DNA from: Gammaproteobacteria bacterium
GTDB lineage: Bacteria > Pseudomonadota > Gammaproteobacteria > UBA6429 > Thiohalophilaceae
Assembly (NCBI GenBank): GCA_030594815.1
Contig: JAUVEN010000011.1
Coordinates: forward strand, 1-43,560
Length of the DNA stretch: 43,560 nucleotides
Direction of reading: 5' to 3'
Below the pieces are notes generated by a model. That model did no database searches, was not told the DNA's origin, and worked only from the letters and a program-made list of their open reading frames with translations. A program made the translations under genes and the position numbers. Below are positions 1-9,829 of this stretch, one piece after another (position 1 is the stretch's first letter; each line of letters begins with the position of its first letter).

Positions 1-963
<963 letters not shown>

Positions 964-993
964 TAATTTTCGTCAAACTTTTGGAGAAAGCGT

Positions 994-1413
994 ATGGCAA
1001 TGACCATGCATTTAGATATTGTTAGTGCTGAGAAAGAGATTTTCTCAGGTCGAGCAGAAGTTGTAATTGCACCAGCAATTATGGGTGAAGTGGGCATTCA
1101 CGCTCGCCACACCCCAATGCTGACACCACTTAAGCCAGGTGAAGTTAAAATCACTAAGCAAGGTGGAGAGGAAGAATTGATTTATGTCTCAGGTGGCATG
1201 ATGGAAGTTCAACCTAGTGTAGTGACTATTTTGTCTGATACAGCAGTTCGTGCAAGCGATCTGGATGAAGCGGCAGCAATGGAAGCAAAACAAGCAGCAG
1301 AAGAAGCTATCTCAAATCGCGAAGGCGATATTGATATTGCTGAAGCGCAGTCACAGTTACTTGAAGCTATCGCACAATTACGAATGATCGAGAATTTCCG
1401 TAAAAATCGTTAA
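994..1413 (+). CDS. atpC: F1Fo ATP synthase subunit epsilon
   Basis: Epsilon subunit of the F1 central stalk, which couples rotation and inhibits ATP hydrolysis. The 139 residues match the family's usual length. The N-terminal beta-sandwich starts MHLDIVSAEKEIFSG and contains GEVGIHARHTPMLTPLKPG and the YVSGGMMEVQP segment; the C-terminal part is the alanine-rich helical hairpin ending in RMIENFRKNR. The start ATG at 994 follows a good ribosome site (TTGGAGAAAGCGT). Two further in-frame ATGs lie within five codons, so the exact start is slightly open. It is the last gene of the atp operon and is followed at once by a strong hairpin terminator. Confidence 0.97.
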   Translation: MAMTMHLDIVSAEKEIFSGRAEVVIAPAIMGEVGIHARHTPMLTPLKPGEVKITKQGGEEELIYVSGGMMEVQPSVVTILSDTAVRASDLDEAAAMEAKQAAEEAISNREGDIDIAEAQSQLLEAIAQLRMIENFRKNR

Positions 1414-1440
1414 TTTGCAGGCAATATCAAGAAATATTAA

Positions 1441-1471
1441 AAAAGGGCAGATTTTATATCTGCCTTTTTTT
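1441..1471 (+). terminator. Rho-independent terminator of the atp operon
   Basis: GGCAGA (1446-1451) pairs with TCTGCC (1459-1464), flanked by A-rich sequence on the left and a run of seven T on the right. It lies 28 bases after the atpC stop and separates the atp operon from the FKBP gene. Confidence 0.85.
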
Positions 1472-1604
1472 GTGGCTGAAAAATATTTATTTATTAAATT
1501 TATGCAGTTCTAAAGCGGATGGCCTCAGTATAGTTTTGAACGTGAAAACTGTTAAACTAGCATATCAAAAGAAAATAATTTACAAATGGTCATTGGATTT
1601 TGAA

Positions 1605-2108
1605 GTGTCGGATACAATAGAAAAAAATAAGGTCGTTTCATTCACCTATAGTATTTTGAATGACAAAGGTAAAGTTGAAGAACAAAGCGATGTCCCGATG
1701 GAGTATGTGCATGGTGCGGATGATCGTGTATTTCCTCTTGTGGTGGAAGCAATGGAAGGTGCAAAAGTTGGCGATACAAAAGAAATTATTTTAGGGCCGT
1801 TAGATGGGTTTGGTGTCTATGATGAAAATAAAACCTATCGTGATAAAGTAGAAAATGTTCCGCCTGAATACCGCATGGTGGGTGCTGAAGCAACTTTTAA
1901 GAATGAAGATGACCAGGAATTAAAAATGAAAGTGGTTTCTGTTGAAAATGGCGAGGTTCTTCTTGATGGAAATCATCCTTTTGCAGGTCGAACAATGACA
2001 TTTAAAATTACAGTCGAAGCTGTTCGACAAGCAACTGCTGAAGAAATTGAAACAGGTTTAGTTATTGAGCAGCAATTAGATGATCAATCAAAACCAGTAG
2101 TACACTAA
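1605..2108 (+). CDS. FKBP-type peptidyl-prolyl isomerase, SlyD/FkpB-like
   Basis: Probable peptidyl-prolyl cis-trans isomerase and folding chaperone in the cytoplasm. From the start chosen here it has 167 residues. It opens with NKVVSFTYSILNDKGKVEEQ, the usual first strand of SlyD-type FKBPs, followed by EAMEGAKVGDTKEIILGPLDGFGVYD and, after the insert-in-flap part, the diagnostic DGNHPFAG motif. There is no histidine-rich metal tail as in SlyD. The frame is open back to a TTG at 1470, but that start would fall in the atpC terminator and add 45 residues unlike any FKBP. GTG at 1605 with GGA seven bases upstream is preferred; TTG at 1593 is possible. It sits between atpC and glmU, which are often adjacent in related genomes. 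Confidence 0.85.
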   Translation: MSDTIEKNKVVSFTYSILNDKGKVEEQSDVPMEYVHGADDRVFPLVVEAMEGAKVGDTKEIILGPLDGFGVYDENKTYRDKVENVPPEYRMVGAEATFKNEDDQELKMKVVSVENGEVLLDGNHPFAGRTMTFKITVEAVRQATAEEIETGLVIEQQLDDQSKPVVH

Positions 2109-2139
2109 ATAAATTATTAAGAGTAATTATAGAATTAGT

Positions 2140-3516
2140 ATGACAAACATAGAACATCTTAATATTGTAATTCTTGCTGCTGGACAAGGTACAAGAATGA
2201 AATCTTCTTTACCTAAAGTACTCCATCCTCTTGCAGGCCAAGCTTTAGTTCAGCATGTTATTAATGCTTCAAAAAAATTAAGTCCAGAAATTATTAATGT
2301 TGTGTATGGTCATGGTGGTGAGCAGGTGCAGCAATATATTAATGATCCAGAGATTAATTGGGTGTTACAAGCAGAACAACTCGGCACAGGGCATGCGGTT
2401 GACCAAGTTAAAGATCAGCTGAAAGATAATCAGCTAGCATTAATATTATATGGCGATGTACCGCTGATAAAAGTTGAAACATTAACTAAATTATTAGATC
2501 AAGCAAAAGATGGCTTCTCTTTATTAACAGTATCACTTGATAATCCACAAGGTTATGGCCGCATCGTTCGTAATTCAAAAGGTTTGGTTGAAAAAATAAC
2601 GGAAGAAAAAGATGCGAGTAATGATGTTAAAAAAATTAAAGAAGTAAACACGGGTATTTTAGCAGTAAAAGCAGATTTATTAAAAAACTGGCTAGGCAAG
2701 TTAGATAATAAAAATGCGCAAGAAGAATATTATTTAACAGATGTCATTGCAATGGCTGTGAAGGATGGCTTTACGATTGAAACGACTCAACCTAATGATG
2801 AATATGAAGTGTTGGGTGTAAACAATCGATTGCAGCTTGCGGAATTAGAGCGTTATTATCAACAAGAGCAAGCAAATAAATTAATGGCAGGTGGCATAAC
2901 ATTGGCCGACCCAACAAGAATAGAAATACGTGGTGAATTAATACACGGCCAGGATATTTCGATTGATATTAATACTATTTTTGAAGGGAATGTATCAATC
3001 GGAAATAATGTTTTAATTGGTGCGAACTGTATAATAAAAGATTCAAAAATTGCAGATGATGTTGTGATTTTACCAATGAGTATTTTAGATAATACATCAG
3101 TAGGAAAAGGTAGCAAGGTTGGCCCCTTCGCAAGATTAAGACCCGGTGCTGTATTATCAGAAAATACACATATAGGAAATTTTGTAGAAATTAAAAAAAG
3201 TTTTGTTGGCCTTGGCAGTAAGGTGAATCATTTGACATACGTAGGTGACTCAATGGTTGGTAAAAACGTCAACATTGGAGCAGGTACGATTACTTGTAAT
3301 TATGATGGCGCCAATAAACATCAAACAGTCATTGAAGATAATGTTTTTGTTGGTTCGGCAACACAGCTCGTTGCCCCTGTAAAAATAGGGAAAAATGCAA
3401 CTATTGGTGCTGGTTCAACAATTACTACTGATGTTGCGGATGATGAGCTTGCAATTACACGTGTGAAGCAAAAAAATATTAAAGGCTGGAAACGTCCAGT
3501 GAAAACAAAAAAATAA
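2140..3516 (+). CDS. glmU: Bifunctional GlcNAc-1-P uridyltransferase / GlcN-1-P acetyltransferase
   Basis: Makes UDP-GlcNAc, the entry precursor for peptidoglycan and lipid A: the C-terminal half acetylates glucosamine-1-phosphate and the N-terminal half joins it to UMP. The nucleotidyltransferase signature [20 protein letters not shown] is near residue 12, and LYGDVPLI marks the metal-binding region. From about residue 250 come hexapeptide repeats of a left-handed beta helix, with [17 protein letters not shown] typical of the acetyltransferase site. At 458 residues it is full length. It is followed 31 bases later by glmS, the enzyme that supplies its sugar upstream in the pathway. The ribosome site is weak (AAGAG about 20 bases upstream). 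Confidence 0.98.
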   Translation: MTNIEHLNIVILAAGQGTRMKSSLPKVLHPLAGQALVQHVINASKKLSPEIINVVYGHGGEQVQQYINDPEINWVLQAEQLGTGHAVDQVKDQLKDNQLALILYGDVPLIKVETLTKLLDQAKDGFSLLTVSLDNPQGYGRIVRNSKGLVEKITEEKDASNDVKKIKEVNTGILAVKADLLKNWLGKLDNKNAQEEYYLTDVIAMAVKDGFTIETTQPNDEYEVLGVNNRLQLAELERYYQQEQANKLMAGGITLADPTRIEIRGELIHGQDISIDINTIFEGNVSIGNNVLIGANCIIKDSKIADDVVILPMSILDNTSVGKGSKVGPFARLRPGAVLSENTHIGNFVEIKKSFVGLGSKVNHLTYVGDSMVGKNVNIGAGTITCNYDGANKHQTVIEDNVFVGSATQLVAPVKIGKNATIGAGSTITTDVADDELAITRVKQKNIKGWKRPVKTKK

Positions 3517-3547
3517 TGTATTCTATTAGTTTAAGCTGAGATTTAAT

Positions 3548-5380
3548 ATGTGCGGTATAGTTGGTGCAGTTTCAAAAAGAGATATAACTCCGGTATTACT
3601 CCATGGTTTAAACCGCCTTGAGTATCGTGGTTATGATTCTGCTGGTATTGCTGTTTTAGACGGTAGTGGAAGTATTCAGCGTGTTAGAACAGTCGGAAAA
3701 ATAAAAAATCTTGAATCTGCATTAAAAGAAACACCTGCGAATGGTTTTATCGGGATTGGTCACACACGCTGGGCAACTCATGGCGAACCAACTGCGAAAA
3801 ATGCACATCCTCATGTATGCAATGATTGTGTCGCGATTGTTCATAATGGCATTATTGAAAACCATGAAGACTTACGTGCGGAACAAATTAAAGCAGGCTT
3901 TAATTTTACTTCCGATACAGATACCGAAGTTATTGTTCATCAAATTCAAAAATATTTAAATGAAGAAAATTCATTATTCGATTCGGTTAAAAAATCAATT
4001 AATGATTTAGAAGGTGCTTATGCCTTGGGGGTAGTAAGTACTTCTGAACCAGATACATTAATTTGTGCACGTAAAGGTAGCCCGCTTGTAATTGGAGTGG
4101 GTGAGAATGAAAATTTCATTGCCTCAGATATGTCTGCTTTATTGTCAGAAACGAATCAGTTCATTATTCTTCATGAAGGTGACATGGCTATTATTAAATC
4201 ATCACACATTGATGTGTTTGATGAAGAAGGAAATAAGGCAGAAAGAGACCTCCATGAAAGTAAACTCTCCGGAGAGGCTGTCGACAAAGGTGAATATGCT
4301 CATTACATGCTTAAAGAAATTTTTGAGCAGCCCATTGCTATCGCGGATACATTAGAAGGTCGGTTGGGAAAAGACACAGTTTTAGATTCAAGCTTCGGCC
4401 CTAAAGCAATAGAAATATTCGACAAAATTAAATTCATACAAATCATAGCTTGTGGCACGAGCTACCATGCAGGTTTAATTGCAAAATATGGCATTGAATC
4501 GGTTACAAGTTTGCCGGTAAATGTAGAGGTTGCGAGTGAATTTCGATATAGAAAAGTCGTTGTGCTGCCAGATACATTAATCATTACAATATCTCAGTCT
4601 GGTGAAACGGCTGATACCTTAGCTGCTTTACGTAAGGCAAAAGAAATTGGATATGAACATAGTCTGGCAATATGTAATGTTCCTGAAAGTTCTTTAGTTC
4701 GTGAATCAGAGCTTAGTATGATGACACGAGCAGGCCCTGAAATTGGTGTAGCCTCAACCAAGGCTTTTACGACACAACTTGTTGCCATATTATTATTAGT
4801 AACAGTATTGGCGCGTCGTTTTGGATTTCCAGCAGAAACTGAAGCAAAAGTGGTAGAACAGTTACGTCATTTGCCCGGTATTATTGATGATGTTTTAAAG
4901 CTTGATGATGAAATTAAAGAAATGGCGAAAGACTTTGCCGATAAAGAACATGCATTATTTTTAGGGCGAGGCATGCATTATCCTGTTGCAATGGAAGGCG
5001 CATTAAAGCTTAAAGAAATTTCGTATATACACGCAGAAGGTTATCCTGCCGGTGAATTAAAACATGGACCAATAGCATTAGTTGATAAAAATATTCCTAT
5101 TGTTGCTGTTGCGCCGAACGATAATTTAATTGAAAAATTAAAATCTAATTTACAGGAAGTAAAAGCGCGTGGCGGGCAACTTTACGTTTTTGCTGATAAA
5201 GGCACAAACTTAAAGTCAGAAGATGGAATTAAAGTAATTGAAGTTGCACCACTTGATATTGCAGTTTCACCAATTATCTTTTCGGTACCACTACAAATGT
5301 TGGCTTATCATGTTGCTGTTTTGAAAGGAACCGACGTAGATCAACCGCGTAACCTCGCCAAATCAGTAACCGTCGAATAA
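3548..5380 (+). CDS. glmS: Glutamine--fructose-6-phosphate aminotransferase (isomerizing)
   Basis: First enzyme of the hexosamine pathway: fructose-6-phosphate plus glutamine gives glucosamine-6-phosphate. The N-terminal MCGIVGAV provides the catalytic cysteine at position 2 after Met removal, and HTRWATHGEPT and HNGIIENH belong to the glutaminase domain (residues 1 to about 240). Two SIS sugar-isomerase domains follow, with IACGTSYHAG and SQSGETADTLAALR in the first and EGYPAGELKHGPIAL in the second; the protein ends DQPRNLAKSVTVE as expected. At 610 residues it is complete. No GlmS ribozyme is expected in this group and none is apparent in the 31-base gap to glmU. A palindromic repeat begins 9 bases after its stop. 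Confidence 0.98.
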   Translation: MCGIVGAVSKRDITPVLLHGLNRLEYRGYDSAGIAVLDGSGSIQRVRTVGKIKNLESALKETPANGFIGIGHTRWATHGEPTAKNAHPHVCNDCVAIVHNGIIENHEDLRAEQIKAGFNFTSDTDTEVIVHQIQKYLNEENSLFDSVKKSINDLEGAYALGVVSTSEPDTLICARKGSPLVIGVGENENFIASDMSALLSETNQFIILHEGDMAIIKSSHIDVFDEEGNKAERDLHESKLSGEAVDKGEYAHYMLKEIFEQPIAIADTLEGRLGKDTVLDSSFGPKAIEIFDKIKFIQIIACGTSYHAGLIAKYGIESVTSLPVNVEVASEFRYRKVVVLPDTLIITISQSGETADTLAALRKAKEIGYEHSLAICNVPESSLVRESELSMMTRAGPEIGVASTKAFTTQLVAILLLVTVLARRFGFPAETEAKVVEQLRHLPGIIDDVLKLDDEIKEMAKDFADKEHALFLGRGMHYPVAMEGALKLKEISYIHAEGYPAGELKHGPIALVDKNIPIVAVAPNDNLIEKLKSNLQEVKARGGQLYVFADKGTNLKSEDGIKVIEVAPLDIAVSPIIFSVPLQMLAYHVAVLKGTDVDQPRNLAKSVTVE

Positions 5381-5388
5381 AGAATATT

Positions 5389-5549
5389 GGCCACCAAGGA
5401 CACAAAGAAGATCAAAAAATTAATCATGGGGAACATGGGTTCACTGGGCTTTAAATATTAAGATTATTTTCCAGTGTGCCCCGTGCCCCCAGTGGTTTAA
5501 TCTTTAATAACTTAATGTTTTCTTGGTGTTCTTCGTGTCCTTGGTGGCC
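5389..5549. repeat. Composite palindromic repeat D1 (CCACCAAGGACAC family)
   Basis: The left end GGCCACCAAGGACACAAAGA (from 5389) is the inverse of the right end, which finishes CTTCGTGTCCTTGGTGGCC at 5549. A second palindrome is nested inside (ATGGGGAACATGGGTTCACT near 5427 against GCCCCGTGCCCCCAGTGG near 5478). It fills the gap between convergent glmS and trkH and could fold into a long hairpin, so it may end transcription from both sides. Two more copies of the outer repeat are at 22012-22185 and 23221-23345. Similar arms recur in many unrelated bacterial genomes (general knowledge). Confidence 0.85.
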
Positions 5550-5558
5550 CTGTTAGTT

Positions 5559-7013
5559 TTATCTTCGCCAGAATGCCGGTGTGAGTAATACCAATAGTGT
5601 AAAAATCTCCAAACGCCCTAATAACATGGCAAAACATAATATCCATTTCGCAGCATCATTAATTCCCGCATAGTTTGATCCCACTTCATTTAATCCTGGT
5701 CCAAGATTATTCATGGATGCTGCTGTTGCAGAAAAAGCACTGATTTGGTCTAACCCTGTAAGCATAAGTGCGAGTAATATTATAATGAAGGCGGCAACGT
5801 AAGCTGAAAAGAACCCCCAAACAGCCTGTATAATTCTATCGGATAATGGTTTACCACCGATTTTAATCACAAATACAGCATTAGGATGTATTAAACGTTT
5901 AACTTCACGCATGCCTTGTTTAAGTAGAAGTAAAAATCGAATCATTTTCATGCCGCCACCCGTTGAACCTGCACATGCTCCGATAAAGCTGGTAAAGAGT
6001 AATAAAATGGGCAAGAAGCCGGGCCAGTTGTAGTATTCGTAAGTAGTAAAGCCTGTGGTTGTTCCGATTGATACGGCTTGAAACATACCATGTAGAAAAG
6101 CACGTTCTGGTGCGATGAAATAATTTGTGTAATATAAATACACCGCTGAGATAAGTGTGATTATCATTAGCAGACTTATATATATTTTAAACTCAGAATC
6201 AAGAAAATAAGCTTTGAGAGAACGACTACGCCAGGATAAAAAGTGAAGTGAAAAATTCACACCTGAAAGAAGCATAAAGATAATGGCAACCACTTCAACC
6301 ATGGGGGTTTCATTAAAAAATCCCATACTAGCATCATGTGTAGAAAAACCACCGATAGCGATAGTTGAGAAACTATGACCTATTGCATCAAATGCATTCA
6401 TTCCCGCCATCCAGTACGCGACTGCGCAAGCAATGGTTAGTGTTAAATAGATGTACCAGAGTGCCTTTGCAGTTTCGGTAATGCGAGGTGTTAATTTATT
6501 GTCTTTCATTGGACCAGGTGTTTCAGCTTTGTATAGCTGCATACCACCAATACCTAGTAAAGGCATGATAGCAACCGCTAAAACAATAATACCCATGCCA
6601 CCCAGCCATTGAAGCTGTTGCCGATAATAAAGAATAGATTCTGGTAAGTTATCCAGTCCGACAATGACGGTTGCCCCCGTTGTCGTTAAACCGGATAAAG
6701 ATTCAAATATGGCATCGGTGATCGATATATCAATTTGTGTAGATAATATAAAAGGTATCGCCCCAAATGATGCTAAAACTGTCCAGAATAAAACAACGAT
6801 TAAAAATCCATCTCTAAGGCGTAATTCATTTTTATAATTTTTAACCGGAAGCCAGGCCACTATCCCTGTAATTAAGGTGACCGCAAAGGCATCAAAAAAA
6901 GGTTCAAAGGCACCATCAAGATAGATAATAGAAACAATAATCGGTGGCACCATGGTAAAACTGAATACCATTAACAAAATGCCAAGAATGCGTTGTATGA
7001 CAAAAAATTGCAT
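5559..7013 (-). CDS. trkH: Trk potassium uptake channel subunit TrkH
   Basis: Membrane-embedded K+ translocating subunit of the Trk system. The 484 residues form about ten to twelve hydrophobic helices in the four-repeat M1-P-M2 layout. Pore loops carry the selectivity glycines in SGLTTTGATV, FSTIAIGGFST, SIGTTTGFTTY and SMNNLGPGLNEVG; CAGSTGGGMKMIRFLLL is a characteristic TrkH segment. Its start lies 5 bases after the trkA stop, so the channel and its gating ring are co-translated, the last two genes of the long minus-strand operon starting at def. The full length and all four filter glycines suggest a working channel. Confidence 0.97.
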   Translation of the reverse strand: MQFFVIQRILGILLMVFSFTMVPPIIVSIIYLDGAFEPFFDAFAVTLITGIVAWLPVKNYKNELRLRDGFLIVVLFWTVLASFGAIPFILSTQIDISITDAIFESLSGLTTTGATVIVGLDNLPESILYYRQQLQWLGGMGIIVLAVAIMPLLGIGGMQLYKAETPGPMKDNKLTPRITETAKALWYIYLTLTIACAVAYWMAGMNAFDAIGHSFSTIAIGGFSTHDASMGFFNETPMVEVVAIIFMLLSGVNFSLHFLSWRSRSLKAYFLDSEFKIYISLLMIITLISAVYLYYTNYFIAPERAFLHGMFQAVSIGTTTGFTTYEYYNWPGFLPILLLFTSFIGACAGSTGGGMKMIRFLLLLKQGMREVKRLIHPNAVFVIKIGGKPLSDRIIQAVWGFFSAYVAAFIIILLALMLTGLDQISAFSATAASMNNLGPGLNEVGSNYAGINDAAKWILCFAMLLGRLEIFTLLVLLTPAFWRR

Positions 7014-7018
7014 AATTA

Positions 7019-8395
7019 TTATATAAAGGTTATGCCAACTTGAAATAACTTTTCAACATCAGAAATATATTTTTTATCAATCAGGAAAAGTATGACGTGA
7101 TCTTCAGGTTCAATCACTGTGTTGTGATGAGCAATTATCACTTCCTCACCACGGACAATGGCACCAATGGTCGTTCCGAAGGGTAATTTAAGTTCACAAA
7201 TTTCACGGCCAACCACTTTTGATGTTGTTTTATCACCGTGAGCTATGGCTTCAATTGCTTCAGCGGCACCGCGACGTAAAGAATGCACTTTTACTACATC
7301 GCCACGGCGAACATGTGCCAATAAACTACTTATGGTTGATTGTTGAGGCGAGATAGCAATATCAATTTCTCCACCCTGAATAAGATCAACATAGGCTGCG
7401 CGATTAATTAAGGCCATAACTTTGCGTGCACCTAAGCGTTTTGCCAGCATAGCGGATAAAATATTCGCTTCTTCATCATTGGTAACAGAACAAAAGATAT
7501 CGGTATTATCGATATTTTCTTCAATCAACAAATTCCCATCTGAGGCATCACCATTAAGTACAATGGTATTGTTGAGTTCTTTAGCAAGGCTTTCAGCACG
7601 GATGGAATTATGGTCAATAATTTTGACCTGGTAATCATTTTCCAGCGCCTCTGCTAATCGTTTACCAATGTTACCACCGCCAACAATCATGATTCGTTTA
7701 TAAGGTTTATCAAGACGACGTAATTCACTGATCATGGCGCGAATACTTTTTGGCGTTGCAACAAAAAAGACTTCATCATCAGCTTCAATGACCGTGTTGC
7801 CCTGTGGAATAATGGCACGATCTCGACGATAAATAGCTGCAATACGGATTTCGACAGTAGGCATGTGTTTTTTAATTGTACTTAATTCATGTCCAACTAA
7901 TGGTCCACCATAATATGCTCGTACACCAACCAATTGTACTTTTTTATCTGCAAAATCGAGGACTTGCAAGGCTCCCGGATGAGTGATTAAGCTTACGATA
8001 TATTCTGTAATAAGCTGTTCAGGACTGATTAAAACATCGACGGGTAAGGCTTCTTGCTGAAAGAGTTGTGGATGCGATAAATAACCCAAAGCACGAACAC
8101 GGGCAATTTTTGTTGGAGTATGGAAAATGGTATATGCCACCTGGCAGGCGACCATATTTGTTTCATCACTATCTGTGACAGCAATAAGCATATCGGCATC
8201 ATCAGCGCCCGCAGCTCTTAGAATATCAGGGTGTGAGGCATGGCCAGTAATGGTACGTAAATCCAGGCGATCCTGAAGAGCGAGTAGTGTTTTTTCATCT
8301 TTATCGATGATAGTAATGTCATTGGCGGCTTCACTAGTGAGATTTTCTGCCAGTGAGCTACCTACCTGCCCTGCACCGAGAATGATAATTTTCAT
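7019..8395 (-). CDS. trkA: Trk system NAD-binding regulatory subunit TrkA
   Basis: Peripheral cytoplasmic subunit that gates TrkH in response to nucleotide binding. The 458 residues hold two RCK_N/RCK_C repeats: the first Rossmann motif is [19 protein letters not shown] at the N-terminus and the second is [18 protein letters not shown] near residue 235, each followed by a conserved acid at the end of strand two (DKDE; DHNS). Both halves end in a TrkA-C domain (about residues 140-225 and 365-455). It lies 35 bases after the ntrX-like gene. The rsmB...trkA linkage is a known gammaproteobacterial arrangement. Confidence 0.97.
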   Translation of the reverse strand: MKIIILGAGQVGSSLAENLTSEAANDITIIDKDEKTLLALQDRLDLRTITGHASHPDILRAAGADDADMLIAVTDSDETNMVACQVAYTIFHTPTKIARVRALGYLSHPQLFQQEALPVDVLISPEQLITEYIVSLITHPGALQVLDFADKKVQLVGVRAYYGGPLVGHELSTIKKHMPTVEIRIAAIYRRDRAIIPQGNTVIEADDEVFFVATPKSIRAMISELRRLDKPYKRIMIVGGGNIGKRLAEALENDYQVKIIDHNSIRAESLAKELNNTIVLNGDASDGNLLIEENIDNTDIFCSVTNDEEANILSAMLAKRLGARKVMALINRAAYVDLIQGGEIDIAISPQQSTISSLLAHVRRGDVVKVHSLRRGAAEAIEAIAHGDKTTSKVVGREICELKLPFGTTIGAIVRGEEVIIAHHNTVIEPEDHVILFLIDKKYISDVEKLFQVGITFI

Positions 8396-8430
8396 AAGGT
8401 TATTCTGTTCTTATTGTTGTATTTTTTCAA

Positions 8431-9825
8431 TTAATACTGTTTTGGATCAATGTTTAAAGCACGCAATTTTCGATAAAGATGAGTACGTTCCATGCCAATG
8501 AGTTTTGCTACTTTGCCAACACTACCACCTGTTTTGATTAAATGGTGTATCAAATAATCCTGCTCAAAACGTTCTCTTGCTTCACGTAATGGTAGATCAT
8601 AAGCGACAGAAATACCCTCTCCCGATACCGTTATTTTTTCTTTTTGTACAATGGCAGATTCAACTTCTTCCAGACTAATTTCGTTACTTGCTGCGGTAAT
8701 GAGTAGATGTTGTACCAAATTAGTTAATTCAAGAATATTGCCCATCCATTCATAATTACGTAGTCTGTTTTGCGCCGCGAGACTGAAATGACGATAGGGT
8801 AAATTTTCTTGCTCAACTAATATATTAGTATAAAAACTAATTAAGTCTGGTATATCTTCACGATGTTCGCGTAACGCAGGAATATGCAGGGGAACAACAT
8901 TAATCAGGTAATATAGGTCCTTTCTAAAGGTATTCTCTTCAACCAGCTTCTCAAGATTCTTGTATGACGAACAGATGATACGTGCTTTGAAAGTAGTAGA
9001 GGATGAGTCGCCAATATGCTGAAAAGAATGTGTTTGTAAAAGACCAAGTAAGAAATTTTGCGTAACATCATCGGCCTGATCAATATTACGCAAAAATAAT
9101 GTCCCACCCTGGGCTTTATCAAGCAAACCCTCAATGACATCGGAGCCTGAGATATGCCCTACTATCTCTTCAGGATTTTTTTCATAACTTAAAGCAGAAA
9201 GATTCGCTTCAATAAAATTTTTATCATTATGGAGGCTATTGGCATGTAAATAGTGAGCAGCGACTTTTGTTCCGCTGCCTGCTTCACCACTTAGTAAAAC
9301 CCAACTATCGTGTTCAGCAATACGTTTTATTTGTTCTCGTAAACGTTGCATTACAGGACTATGACCAACAGGCTCATTAACAATCAGGCCTTGTTGAGCA
9401 TAACTTTGCGGTTCATGGGTTGCTTTATCAAAATTAAATGCTTGTTCAACGGTTAACAGGAGTTTGGCTAAAGACAGGGGTTTCTCTATGAAATCAAAAG
9501 CCCCAAGTCGGGTGGCTTCAACGGCTGTTTCGACGGTACCATGGCCCGACATCATAATAACAGGTGCTGTTAAATTTCCGTTTTCAGACCATTCTTTTAA
9601 TAACGTTATGCCGTCTACATCAGGCATCCATATATCGAGGAGGATAAGACCGGGTTGGTGCTGGCGATATGCTTTACGTGCAGACTCTCCATCTTTCGCA
9701 ACTTCAACGACATAGCCTTCATCCTGTAAAATTTCTTGCAGCAAATGTCGAATATCGGGTTCATCATCAACCACGAGAATATGAGGTTGGTTCGATGCAC
9801 CAGATTGAGTTGTTTTATTATCCAT
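8431..9825 (-). CDS. NtrX-like response regulator with a degenerate AAA+ domain
   Basis: Two-component regulator, partner of the kinase encoded 4 bases upstream. Residues 15-127 are an intact receiver (DD at 20-21, phospho-acceptor D64, S93, K115). Residues 155-385 are clearly derived from a sigma-54 activator AAA+ domain but have lost key residues: Walker A is GEAGSGTK at 180-187 (lysine shifted by one), the GAFTGA loop is replaced near 226-233 by ISGSDVIE, Walker B reads GGTLFLRNI in place of GGTLFLDEI, and the sensor II motif is GNILEL in place of GNVREL. A Fis-type helix-turn-helix remains at about 420-460 (VGKVAKLIGMERTHLYRKL). It therefore probably binds DNA and responds to phosphorylation without ATP hydrolysis or sigma-54 remodelling, acting as repressor or sigma-70 regulator (inference). 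Confidence 0.9.
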   Translation of the reverse strand: MDNKTTQSGASNQPHILVVDDEPDIRHLLQEILQDEGYVVEVAKDGESARKAYRQHQPGLILLDIWMPDVDGITLLKEWSENGNLTAPVIMMSGHGTVETAVEATRLGAFDFIEKPLSLAKLLLTVEQAFNFDKATHEPQSYAQQGLIVNEPVGHSPVMQRLREQIKRIAEHDSWVLLSGEAGSGTKVAAHYLHANSLHNDKNFIEANLSALSYEKNPEEIVGHISGSDVIEGLLDKAQGGTLFLRNIDQADDVTQNFLLGLLQTHSFQHIGDSSSTTFKARIICSSYKNLEKLVEENTFRKDLYYLINVVPLHIPALREHREDIPDLISFYTNILVEQENLPYRHFSLAAQNRLRNYEWMGNILELTNLVQHLLITAASNEISLEEVESAIVQKEKITVSGEGISVAYDLPLREARERFEQDYLIHHLIKTGGSVGKVAKLIGMERTHLYRKLRALNIDPKQY

Positions 9826-9829
9826 TGAA

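Noticed and set aside
1470-1604. Long N-terminal extension of the FKBP protein starting at TTG 1470
   Set aside because: It would start inside the atpC terminator and adds 45 residues with no FKBP similarity; GTG 1605 places the conserved first strand at the N-terminus.
3517-3547. glmS ribozyme or riboswitch upstream of glmS
   Set aside because: Only 31 bases separate glmU and glmS, too few for the ribozyme, which is known from Gram-positive bacteria.
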